A stretch of 64,000 nt of DNA, taken from Mycolicibacterium tokaiense. Lineage in GTDB: Bacteria > Actinomycetota > Actinomycetes > Mycobacteriales > Mycobacteriaceae. Positions 9,343 through 15,923 of the stretch are shown in pieces. The stretch covers positions 5,208,001-5,272,000 of the forward strand of contig NZ_AP022600.1 of the NCBI RefSeq assembly GCF_010725885.1, written 5' to 3'. The translations under genes were made by a program, and so were the position numbers. Position 1 is the first letter of the stretch; the number at the start of each line of letters is the position of its first letter. The notes beneath the pieces were generated by a model that saw only the letters and a program-made list of their open reading frames with translations, was not told the DNA's origin and made no database searches.

Positions 9343-9546
9343 ATGACCGTTCTGGTAACCCGCTCCGACGGTGGTACCGACGAGTTCGCCCGTTATGGCG
9401 ACCGTTATGTGAAGCTCGGTGATGGCTCGCTGCAGATCACCCGAGTCGGCGCGCAGCATGCCACCACATACTCAGCCGGTGACTGGACCACCGTTTCCGG
9501 TGACGAAAAACCCTCACACCGAGCCCGTTTCCGGCGCACCAGATAG
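9343..9546 (+). CDS. Small hypothetical protein
   Basis: A 67-residue protein starting at ATG 9343, with an AAGGA site (9332-9336) seven bases before it. It reads M-T-V-L-V-T-R-S-D-G-G and contains Y-S-A-G-D-W-T-T-V-S-G-D and a basic tail. The pattern of short beta strands with Y-V-K-L-G-D-G-S resembles small unannotated mycobacterial proteins. No domain recognised, no signal peptide. Third-codon GC supports coding. Confidence 0.6.
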   Translation: MTVLVTRSDGGTDEFARYGDRYVKLGDGSLQITRVGAQHATTYSAGDWTTVSGDEKPSHRARFRRTR

Positions 9547-9569
9547 TCGCCGGGGCGTCGAGCTCGGCC

Positions 9570-9722
9570 TCAGCCCTCTGACTCGATGGGAACCATCTGT
9601 TCACTGCCCACCGTCACGGTGTGGCACGCAGTGCACTCGCGCCCCAGTGTCACCTTCCGTATGACCCGGCCGGGAAACAATCTCCTGAAGCAGTCAAAGC
9701 ACACCTTCCGCGACGTGTCCAT
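9570..9722 (-). CDS. Mini zinc-ribbon protein coupled to RbpA paralogue
   Basis: A 50-residue ORF starting M-D-T-S-R-K-V-C-F-D-C-F, with a second pair C-T-A-C-H about 20 residues on: two CxxC knuckles, a likely four-Cys zinc ribbon. Its ATG (9720-9722) sits two bases after the TAG of the RbpA-like gene, so it is translationally coupled. The longer in-frame extension upstream only re-reads the RbpA gene. Function unknown; the coupling suggests a role around RNA polymerase (inference). Confidence 0.55.
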   Translation of the reverse strand: MDTSRKVCFDCFRRLFPGRVIRKVTLGRECTACHTVTVGSEQMVPIESEG

Positions 9723-9724
9723 GG

Positions 9725-10063
9725 CTAGCCGCCTCGGCGCAGTGATTGGATGACGGCCATCCGCTCCTCGAACAAGGCCTCGAGTTCGGGGAGGGATCGG
9801 CGTTCGAGCACCATGTCCCAATGGGTACGCACCCGTTTGCCCTTTTTGGGGGTCGGTGCCTCGCCGTTGAGCAGAACGCCCTCCAGGCCGTTGCGGCAGG
9901 CCCAGACCCCGGGGACAACGGCGTCGTCGGCGAAGGGCACGTCGAACTCCTGCCCATTTCCGGTTCGGTAGCGCGCCACTTGGGTGGGCGGCAGTTCCAC
10001 GTTACGTTCGGTTTCGTAGCTGATGGCGCCGAGGCGGCTACCTTTGATTCGCTGATTGGCCAT
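9725..10063 (-). CDS. RbpA-family RNA polymerase-binding protein (paralogue)
   Basis: A 112-residue protein with the RbpA layout: I-K-G-S-R-L-G-A-I-S-Y-E-T-E-R-N, then Q-V-A-R-Y-R-T-x-N-G-Q-E-F-D-V-P-F-A-D-D-A (core domain), C-R-N-G-L-E-G, a basic linker P-K-K-G-K-R, and the sigma-interaction helix T-H-W-D-M-V-L-E-R-R-S-x-x-E-L-E. RbpA stabilises RNAP with group 1/2 sigma factors in actinobacteria. The start is the internal ATG 10063 (M-A-N-Q), not the longer frame. The canonical rbpA sits elsewhere in mycobacteria, so this may be a second copy, like RbpB in Streptomyces. Confidence 0.85.
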   Translation of the reverse strand: MANQRIKGSRLGAISYETERNVELPPTQVARYRTGNGQEFDVPFADDAVVPGVWACRNGLEGVLLNGEAPTPKKGKRVRTHWDMVLERRSLPELEALFEERMAVIQSLRRGG

Positions 10064-10573
10064 CTCAGAAGGCGCAAACGAGGCGAGGCTGGAACAATGA
10101 TTTTTTAAGCAAGGCAATCCATTTCGGGCGGCACAGCGATCTTCGGTCGAACCGCTACGCCCTCGTGCGCAATGTCTGCCTGCATGCCCGTAATCGGAGG
10201 TTCACCCCGGAGTCTAGCGCACAAATCGCATTGGAGGACTATGATTTTGGGGCGGGGTAGCGGAGAGGGGTCCGATCCGTGTGGGTGGACCTGCGCGGCT
10301 CCGGCCACATCCTCAGCAGCGACCACCGGCCCCGAGGCACCGACGTGCTCCACGACCGGGCCAACGGCGCCCACCTTGGTCGGCCGGGGCGATGACGTCA
10401 CGCTGCGACGCTCGACATCTCGGACCAGCCGTTGTGCCACAGGCGATTTCAGCAGTCATTGGGAACTTCGAGGGCCCATGCCATCGCGTGGACCGCGCAC
10501 CGGTCACCTATCACCCAGCGGCAGGCCGTTGTACAGAGTTTTGTGAATACACGTTTCGATGTATCGTAGGGCA
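10064..10573. other. 510-bp intergenic region without a supported gene
   Basis: It should contain the promoter of the RbpA-like gene (minus, near 10064-10150) and that of the ArsR gene (plus, near the right end). Short frames on both strands are low complexity or lack ribosome sites. A GGAGG at 10231 is only three bases before an ATG, too close to be convincing. No repeat or RNA structure was recognised. Confidence 0.5.
10547..10564. promoter_or_regulatory. Candidate ArsR-type operator (ATACA-N8-TGTAT)
   Basis: An inverted repeat ATACA (10547-10551) - 8 bases - TGTAT (10560-10564), directly in front of the ArsR-family gene and covering the possible ATG at 10559. Autoregulatory ArsR proteins bind such dyads at their own promoters. 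The overlap is one reason for preferring the GTG at 10574 as translation start. Confidence 0.45.
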
Positions 10574-10912
10574 GTGCAGACACTTGCCCACACAGACGCG
10601 CTAGCTCGATTTGGTCACGCCCTGTCCGACGTCACGCGGACCCGCGTTCTGCTCAGCCTCAACGCCGCCCCGAGCTATCCCGCCGAGCTGGCCGACCGTA
10701 TCGGCGTCTCCCGACAAGTGCTGTCCAACCACCTGGCGTGCCTGCGCGGCTGCGGCCTGGTGGTCGCCGTGCCGGAAGGTCGCCGCACCCGGTACGAGTT
10801 GGCCGACGCGCGCATCGGTCGCGCCCTCGACGATCTGATGGGGTTGGTTCTAGACGTTGATCCCGGGTGCCAGTGCGTCGGTTCCGAAGGTGCCGTCTGC
10901 GGGTGCGGCTGA
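10574..10912 (+). CDS. ArsR/SmtB-family metal sensor, CmtR type
   Basis: A 112-residue winged-helix repressor. The recognition region reads S-N-H-L-A-C-L-R-G-C-G-L-V-V, placing two Cys four residues apart exactly as the Cd/Pb ligands C57 and C61 of M. tuberculosis CmtR. The C-terminal tail C-Q-C ... C-G-C-G supplies further thiol ligands (C102 in CmtR). The start is probably GTG 10574; an ATG at 10559 lies inside the inverted repeat. The stop overlaps the transporter ATG (TGATG), so it likely controls an efflux operon for soft metals. Confidence 0.85.
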   Translation: MQTLAHTDALARFGHALSDVTRTRVLLSLNAAPSYPAELADRIGVSRQVLSNHLACLRGCGLVVAVPEGRRTRYELADARIGRALDDLMGLVLDVDPGCQCVGSEGAVCGCG

Positions 10913-11667
10913 TGGCGTCCACGGCGCGCGGCGCGGCGCTCACTGACGACCGGCGCGCAGTGCTGTCCCGCCGCATCCGACTGTTCGTCGCGGCCACGAT
11001 CTCCTACAACGTCATCGAGGCCATCGTGGCGCTCACCGAGGGCGCGCGGGTGTCCTCCACCGCGCTCATCGGGTTCGGCCTCGATTCAGTCGTCGAAGTC
11101 TCCTCCGCGGCGGCGGTCGCGTGGCAGTTCGCCGGGCGCAAACCCGAGGCACGTGAGAAGACCGCCTTGCGCATCATCGCGTTCTCGTTCTTCGGACTCG
11201 CCACCTACGTCACCGTGGACGCCATCCGCGCCCTGCTCGGCGTCGGCGAGGCCCAACACTCCACCATTGGCATCGTCCTGGCGGCGCTCAGCCTGGTCAT
11301 CATGCCGGTGCTGTCCTACGCCCAGCGCCGGGCCGGGCGAGAACTCGGATCACTGTCCGCGGTGGCAGATTCCAAACAGACTCTGCTGTGCACCTACCTG
11401 TCGGCGGTGTTGCTCGTCGGCCTGGCCCTCAACAGCCTCTTCGGTTGGTCGTGGGCCGACCCCATCGCCGGTCTGGTGATCGCCGCCATCGCCGTGCGCG
11501 AGGGGATCAACGCCTGGAAGGGCGATACCTGCTGTACGGCGCCCATTTCCGCCATATCCGAGCCGACCCGTGCGAGGTGCGACTGCTGTAACGACGCAGA
11601 TGCCGATTCCCGACGTCCTCAGCTCCGCGCGGGCGAACCAGCGGCGGGTCGGCGAGAACCTCGTTGA
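10912..11667 (+). CDS. CDF-like cation efflux membrane protein
   Basis: A 251-residue protein with about five or six hydrophobic helices and the CDF pattern S-x-x-L-I-G-F-G-L-D-S-V-V-E near helix 2 and W-A-D-P-I-A-G-L-V-I-A in the last helix, with the paired Asp residues that form the transmembrane metal site. It ends in a soluble tail with three Cys-Cys/Cys-x-Cys clusters (D-T-C-C, C-D-C-C), which may receive metal. Coupled to the CmtR-like gene. The last 40 residues are unusually polar and may be partly frame-shifted relative to relatives, which generally end soon after the first Cys-Cys. Confidence 0.8.
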   Translation: MASTARGAALTDDRRAVLSRRIRLFVAATISYNVIEAIVALTEGARVSSTALIGFGLDSVVEVSSAAAVAWQFAGRKPEAREKTALRIIAFSFFGLATYVTVDAIRALLGVGEAQHSTIGIVLAALSLVIMPVLSYAQRRAGRELGSLSAVADSKQTLLCTYLSAVLLVGLALNSLFGWSWADPIAGLVIAAIAVREGINAWKGDTCCTAPISAISEPTRARCDCCNDADADSRRPQLRAGEPAAGRREPR

Positions 11668-11833
11668 CTTCCGCCACGCCACCCAGTTGGACCCCGGAAC
11701 GCAGTGAGTTCACCATCCCGGAAGCTGCCGGCTGACCGCCCCGCGTCACGACCCGGCCTCGCCGCGCAGACCGTCGGGACACTTCAGGCCCACTCCGACA
11801 CGGGAGATGCCCTACGGGCACCAAACCGAAAAC

Positions 11834-11867
11834 AAAACCCGCTCCGACCGAGGTCAGAGCGGGTTTT
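11834..11867 (-). terminator. Original tRNA-Pro terminator, now separated from the tRNA
   Basis: Inverted repeat AAAACCCGCTC ... GAGCGGGTTTT with a paired inner GACC/GGTC and a two-base loop; on the minus strand the stem ends in TTTTGTTTT. It stands six bases downstream of the tRNA 3'-end relic, the place where the terminator of the intact tRNA gene would be expected before integration. Confidence 0.8.
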
Positions 11868-11872
11868 CCTTG

Positions 11873-11913
11873 GTCGGGCTGACAGGATTTCAACCTGCGA
11901 CCACTTGACCCCC
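11873..11913 (-). repeat. Attachment-site repeat: displaced 3' half of tRNA-Pro
   Basis: 41 bp identical, except one base (11891, C instead of G), to 21566-21606, the 3' half of the tRNA-Pro gene from anticodon loop to discriminator base. The tRNA 5' half is missing here. This is the distal att site left by integration into the tRNA. Confidence 0.92.
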
Positions 11914-12244
11914 CGGCATCGCGATCACGTTCGCGCGTGTTCGTGGGAATCCGTAATCAAGCTGTGTAGCATGCAAATTCGGCGCCAACGGGCGTATGGG
12001 CACATGAGTAGATTTGCACGGATTTTCAGGCTGGTTTGGGTATGAGGTGCTCGGGTGTGCGGCGCTTGAAGTCGATCCCGCCAACGACACCCAGATTGTG
12101 TTGAACTCGGACTTCTTGGCGAAAACTTCCGGCGACAGGATGTCGCTCGCGTAAGAGCAACATAGTTTTGCCCCTCCCCCGGTAGCACCGTGATTGGCGC
12201 AACTTCTTCAGAGCGATCTCCGGCTCAGGCGACGCAAGACCGAT

Positions 12245-12562
12245 CTAGTCGCTGCTAGTGTCTGCGGCGGATTCGTCGACAGGCTGCGTAAGTGCGTCGA
12301 TGATGGTCGGAAGGTACCGGCGTACTTGGTCTTGATCGCTTCGTTGTTCGTCCGAGGATAGATCTCGATACAAGGTGGCGATTTGTGCGTCCCAACGAGC
12401 GACCAGTTCGGCGGGGATGACCAGTGACCCATCATCCTGACGCGTGCCGTGATCATGTACGTACTGCTGCCAGTGTCCCCACCGTTCGTGTTCCACGGCC
12501 GCCAAACGATGCATCAGCTCATCGCTGTTGAGGACTTTCCGAATGCGGTCGTTGGTGGGCAT
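12245..12562 (-). CDS. RyR-like small protein, third gene of the TIR-caspase operon
   Basis: A 105-residue protein whose ATG overlaps the stop of the caspase gene (TGATG); the longer upstream frame reads the caspase gene out of frame. The pattern V-E-H-E-R-W-x-x-W (residues 24-31), L-V-I-P, R-W-x-x-Q-I-A-T-x-Y, L-S-x-D-E-Q-x-S-D and Q-V-R-R-Y-L matches the ryanodine-receptor (RyR) repeat layout, which also occurs in phage and conflict-system proteins. RyR domains have been proposed as sensors of NAD-derived nucleotides. The last 15 residues are acidic and disordered. It could be a sensor, a regulator or an immunity component of the system; this is inference. Confidence 0.65.
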   Translation of the reverse strand: MPTNDRIRKVLNSDELMHRLAAVEHERWGHWQQYVHDHGTRQDDGSLVIPAELVARWDAQIATLYRDLSSDEQRSDQDQVRRYLPTIIDALTQPVDESAADTSSD

Positions 12563-13545
12563 CAGATGAGATTCTGCTGGACGAGCTTCCAGTAGTGCTG
12601 ACCCAGAACGGTAAGTTCGCACGCTGTCGATCCCATCGCGGCATGCCACATGTGTGGCGCGTTGACGGGACGGACGAGGTTCACCTTGACGAGGTTTTGT
12701 AGCACCGCGAAATCTGCTGTGTGGGCTGGGTCTGGGGGCGGCACTGACGGGTCTTCGCTACCTGAGCGTTCAGGCTCATAGCTGGGATCAAGGTCGAGCT
12801 GCGTGGTGGGGTCCGCGAACAGGGTGGTGAGTTTCTGCAAGTCTGCGAGTTCGATGGGCGCCTCGGTCTCGCGCAACGAGACGAACTTCTTCACGTTGGT
12901 CTTGAATACCGGCCGCTGCGCCCAATTGCCGAGGGACTGATCGATGTGGGCGTACACGCTGCCGGGTGTGATGGCGCCGACGAGGTTGGCGGCCGCGCCG
13001 CTGAGGGCGTCGACGAGCAGGCTGGTGAAGACTCCGGACCCGCCGCCGGTCTCCATGGCGTACTGATCGGCAGTCGAGGCGGTGAGTATCGTGACGCCGT
13101 CGGAGATTTCGGCGACTTGCTTAGCGACGGCGTTGCTCGCCGCGATTCCGCCGTGACAGCTATCGAGGATGATGACTTTGTTCTTGGCCTTGGACTGGTT
13201 GGCCATGGCCATCACCTCGGCCAGGGCAAGACCGTCGTGGCCGGACCTGCAGTCGCTTGCGCAGAGAAACCCGCCTGTGTCGTCGATGTAGCCGTGCCCG
13301 GCGAAGTAAAGCAACGCGATGTCTGCGTCGTCGTTAAACAGTTCCTCTACTGCGTCACGAAGCTCGTCGCGGGTGACCGACTTTGCGGGCCCGGTGCCGG
13401 TCAGCAGGAGCGGGGTGGCGAAGTTGAGGGTACCGTCGGCGTGGCGTTCCAGCACACCTTTGACGCTGTATGCGTCGTTCACCGCTCCGCTGAGCGGTGA
13501 CAGATGGTCGTAGTGGTCGATACCGACGATCAACGCCTTGCGCAT
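12562..13545 (-). CDS. Caspase-like (peptidase C14) protease, effector of TIR-caspase operon
   Basis: A 327-residue protein beginning [12 protein letters not shown]. The catalytic dyad is visible: His84 in L-Y-F-A-G-H-G-Y and Cys130 in I-I-L-D-S-C-H-G-G, the standard caspase/metacaspase motifs. The protease domain spans about 1-225. A linker rich in Pro/Asp/Glu (about 250-272) leads to a C-terminal 50-residue domain containing L-V-R-P-V, M-W-H-A-A-M and [12 protein letters not shown], which looks like a small winged-helix or ligand-sensing module. It lies six bases after the TIR gene and overlaps the RyR-like gene. A TIR-made signal activating a caspase to kill infected cells is the likely scheme. 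Confidence 0.85.
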   Translation of the reverse strand: MRKALIVGIDHYDHLSPLSGAVNDAYSVKGVLERHADGTLNFATPLLLTGTGPAKSVTRDELRDAVEELFNDDADIALLYFAGHGYIDDTGGFLCASDCRSGHDGLALAEVMAMANQSKAKNKVIILDSCHGGIAASNAVAKQVAEISDGVTILTASTADQYAMETGGGSGVFTSLLVDALSGAAANLVGAITPGSVYAHIDQSLGNWAQRPVFKTNVKKFVSLRETEAPIELADLQKLTTLFADPTTQLDLDPSYEPERSGSEDPSVPPPDPAHTADFAVLQNLVKVNLVRPVNAPHMWHAAMGSTACELTVLGQHYWKLVQQNLI

Positions 13546-13551
13546 GTCGAT

Positions 13552-13923
13552 CTACAGCGAATCGATGAAGCCGGCGATGTTCGCGTCGTTCCAAGCCACC
13601 GTGTTGACGCCTGGGAGCGTGGTACGGTCGTCTTTATATGCCCAGATGCCCCGGATTGGTTTGTCTTCTTCCTGGGCGCACTGGATTTCCCACTGCTGGC
13701 CCTCTGAGGTCAGTGAGTTCTTGCTGACCAGCACGATTACTCCGTCGGACCGCCGGATGCGGGTGCGAACCTTGTCCTTCCACCCGGAGTCGTACGGCTC
13801 TTTCACAGACATGTCCACGAATTCGTATGGCGCACGCGGATGCAGCGTTTGCCCCTTCAGAAAATCCCGCTGCCGTTCGTCTTCAATGGCGAACGCGACA
13901 AAAACGACCTTGGCGCCAGACAC
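13552..13923 (-). CDS. TIR-like (DUF1863/ThsB-type) protein, signal producer of TIR-caspase operon
   Basis: A 123-residue protein consisting of one TIR-like domain: K-V-V-F-V-A-F-A-x-E-D-E-R at the N-terminus, D-M-S (38), W-K-x-K-V, R-S-D-G-V-I-V-L-V-S (58-67), Q-W-E-I with Glu79 as probable catalytic residue, G-I-W-A (92-95), W-N-D-A-N-I and a terminal F-I-D-S-L. This is the MTH538/DUF1863 group that includes Thoeris ThsB. A GGGGGG tract sits before GTG 13923, giving the usual N-terminus; an ATG at 14019 would add 32 atypical residues. Such enzymes convert NAD into a cyclic ADP-ribose isomer on phage infection (family knowledge). Confidence 0.82.
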   Translation of the reverse strand: MSGAKVVFVAFAIEDERQRDFLKGQTLHPRAPYEFVDMSVKEPYDSGWKDKVRTRIRRSDGVIVLVSKNSLTSEGQQWEIQCAQEEDKPIRGIWAYKDDRTTLPGVNTVAWNDANIAGFIDSL

Positions 13924-14086
13924 GATGATGGGCCCCCCATTTAACCGAGTCGCAACCACGTGTTGGCTGCGTGCGAACTCACAGACAAGACTATCCGTGG
14001 ACACCGACAGAATGAGCAAAAGAGGCGATCTCGTGCCGACAGATCCACCCTCTTGCCTTCGGTGGGAGCGATCGTTCGCTCCTCAG

Positions 14087-14251
14087 TTACTTGCGTTTTG
14101 AATCGTTGTGCGAATCGCTCTGGCTGGGTTTAGGGCGACTAGCGGACGCTGACGCCGGCGGGGGTTTCATCTGAGACCGAGGAACGCTCGGCGAGGCATA
14201 GCCGCCTCTGCGTTCAAAGGTCTCGTTCTCTTTGTTGCGGGCCATGGACAT
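14087..14251 (-). CDS. Small Ser/Pro-rich protein downstream of DUF6338 gene
   Basis: A 54-codon frame (M-S-M-A-R-N-K-E-N-E-T-F-E-R-R-G-G-Y) starting four bases after the DUF6338 stop, continuing into a Pro/Ser/Ala-rich, basic-ended tail (N-D-S-K-R-K). It is likely disordered. No strong ribosome site, so translation would depend on coupling. The assignment rests on position and an uninterrupted frame only. It may be a partner of the membrane protein or not a gene. Confidence 0.4.
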   Translation of the reverse strand: MSMARNKENETFERRGGYASPSVPRSQMKPPPASASASRPKPSQSDSHNDSKRK

Positions 14252-14255
14252 CAGG

Positions 14256-14921
14256 CTACGCCTCGTAGAAGTCCAGGTGGTGGACTCGATCCCAGCTGAT
14301 CAGGAGCGCTTTCTGCAGGCTGAGGGGAAGGCCATCGGCGGCTATCTCAAACTGGCCGTCTGCGGTGAGCGCCACCTGATCTGACAGAAATAGATCCTTA
14401 TCTTCCTCGGGGTACCCCGAGGCGTACGAGTCATTCCACGCGCCAGCCAGGCGCGAGCCGTCGATCAGGTGCAAAACGATCCAACCAGGACGATTCCGAC
14501 CCGTAAACAGTTGATCCCACGCTCGGGGCGCGGGAGCAGTGTCGGTATATGTGCTCACCACTCGCACTAACAGGCGCTGCCAACAATTTGCGGGACATTG
14601 GCGATATTTATGGCCCAATGCGGTCACACGCCCCAACGCGAACGGCAGCAATAAGTAGCCAGCGCAGAGCACCCACACCCATCCGCTGACAGGTTCGCCT
14701 CGCGCCAAGTAGCCCGTTACTACGTAGTGTCCGTAAAGCCAGTAGGTAAGCGGTGCGATGGCAACCTGGAAAGCGACAGAGAACCCGAGCATCCGCACGA
14801 GCTGGTCGGTTCCGCGCAGTCCCCACCGGCCCGAACGCTGTTCACGCGCTAACTCGTACAGTCCGCCCGGCAGAAGCACCAGCAAAATAACGCCAAGTGC
14901 TTGAAAGCTGCTTGGGATCAT
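14256..14921 (-). CDS. DUF6338-family membrane protein
   Basis: A 221-residue protein with three predicted membrane helices (about 4-22, 45-68 and 80-100) and a cytosolic C-terminal domain with G-W-I-V-L-x-L-x-D-G-S-x-L-A-G-A-W, S-Y-A-S-G-Y-P-E-E-x-x-D-L-F-L and a final W-D-R-V-H-H-L-D-F-Y. This layout matches the DUF6338 family of actinobacteria, function unknown. The start M-I-P-S-S-F leads directly into the first helix; an ATG 30 bases upstream is possible. It is cargo of the island and divergent from the serine recombinase. Confidence 0.65.
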   Translation of the reverse strand: MIPSSFQALGVILLVLLPGGLYELAREQRSGRWGLRGTDQLVRMLGFSVAFQVAIAPLTYWLYGHYVVTGYLARGEPVSGWVWVLCAGYLLLPFALGRVTALGHKYRQCPANCWQRLLVRVVSTYTDTAPAPRAWDQLFTGRNRPGWIVLHLIDGSRLAGAWNDSYASGYPEEDKDLFLSDQVALTADGQFEIAADGLPLSLQKALLISWDRVHHLDFYEA

Positions 14922-15094
14922 GCCGTCAACACCACGGGGCAAGCGTGGCATAGCTAGCCGCTCTCAGTGTTTTGCCTCACCGTGCGGCGGCCTTGTGGTT
15001 AAACCGTCCGCGTTTGCAATCGTCTGTCTCATTTCTATAGTTCTCCAACATGAGGAGCGGGAGCGACTGCCGGATAAGCACTGCCAGTTGGCGG

Positions 15095-15156
15095 TGTCTC
15101 AGAAGGCGTTCCAAAAGTGCTGTCTCATATATACAGGTTGTGATACTTGTGAGACA
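15095..15156. promoter_or_regulatory. TGTCTCA repeats before the serine recombinase: res site or operator
   Basis: TGTCTCA occurs at 15095-15101 and 15121-15127, and its complement TGAGACA at 15150-15156, nine bases before the recombinase ATG. The last two form an inverted repeat separated by 22 bases. Resolvases bind inverted 12-bp arms at res subsites beside their genes and repress themselves there, which fits this arrangement. Confidence 0.55.
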
Positions 15157-15164
15157 CTAGAAGC

Positions 15165-15770
15165 ATGGTCAGCCAAACCGCGCCCGCCGTCACCGGAACC
15201 CAACTTGGCTACGCGCGCGTTAGCACCACTCATCAATCGCTCGACCAACAGACGGATGCGCTGACCGCAGCGGGCGTCGATGCCGACCGCGTCTACACGG
15301 ACAAGTTCTCGGGGACTTCAACTCGGCAGCAGCGTCCCGGCCTTGCCGCACTACTGGACTACGCACGACAGGGCGACGCCATCGTCGTGGTGGGCATTGA
15401 CCGCTTGGGTCGTAACGCTGCTGAGGTAATGGTGACCATCCGCGACCTCGGTGAGCGCGGGATAGTTCTGAGGTCCCTTCGCGAAGGTATCGACACCTCA
15501 AATGCCACTGGCCGAATGATCGCGGGGGTCCTCGCCAGCCTCGCAGAATTAGAGTTGGAACTGGGGTGTGAGCGTCGCTCCGCCGCCCGTGAGGCGCGTC
15601 GCGCACGTGGGCAGTCCATTGGCCGGCCGAAGGCATTGAACAGCTCCAAAGCTGCTCTTGCCCAGCGCATGCACGCAGCCGGTGAGACGGCTAGCTCGAT
15701 CGCCGAAGCGCTAGGTGTCAGCCGAGCGACTATCTACCGTGCAATTGCCAATAGCGCGGACATCGACTGA
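15165..15770 (+). CDS. Serine recombinase / resolvase
   Basis: A 201-residue small serine recombinase. N-terminal G-Y-A-R-V-S with catalytic Ser20, then D-K-F-S-G-T, R-P-G-L-A-A-L-L-D-Y-A-R-x-G-D, D-R-L-G-R-N, the E-helix region with R-S-A-A-R-E-A-R-R-A-R-G, and a C-terminal helix-turn-helix (A-S-S-I-A-E-A-L-G-V-S-R-A-T-I-Y-R). It is of the Tn3/gamma-delta resolvase and invertase type and is complete. No transposase accompanies it, so it may be a dimer resolvase or a remnant of another element nested in the island. Confidence 0.9.
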   Translation: MVSQTAPAVTGTQLGYARVSTTHQSLDQQTDALTAAGVDADRVYTDKFSGTSTRQQRPGLAALLDYARQGDAIVVVGIDRLGRNAAEVMVTIRDLGERGIVLRSLREGIDTSNATGRMIAGVLASLAELELELGCERRSAAREARRARGQSIGRPKALNSSKAALAQRMHAAGETASSIAEALGVSRATIYRAIANSADID

Positions 15771-15923
15771 AAACTCTCACGGGTCCTTTGGCTGCTCCAT
15801 GGTTCTTGACTCCACCCCTCATCTTTGACGCGCTGTCACAGTTGACCGGAAGAGGTTGTCGAACAGAGCTATTCGTATCGGGGCGCACTAGCTAGACGGG
15901 CTAGTTAAGTCTCCTCGAAGTCG

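Larger units (their letters stand above)
11668..12244. other. Island left boundary region without a supported gene
   Basis: 577 bp holding the tRNA-Pro terminator relic (11834-11867), the 41-bp attachment repeat (11873-11913) and about 330 bp of island end sequence with no credible gene. A 35-codon frame at 11600-11707 has reasonable codon use but no homology that I recognise. The repeat is the boundary between chromosomal and island DNA. Confidence 0.6.

Noticed and set aside
10172..10546. 124-codon frame upstream of the ArsR gene
   Set aside because: Ser/Thr/Pro/Arg low complexity; GGAGG only three bases from an ATG; no homology recognised.
11600..11707. 35-codon frame after the CDF gene (M-P-I-P-D-V-L-S-S)
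   Set aside because: Codon use is acceptable but it is too short, and without a ribosome site or known relatives.
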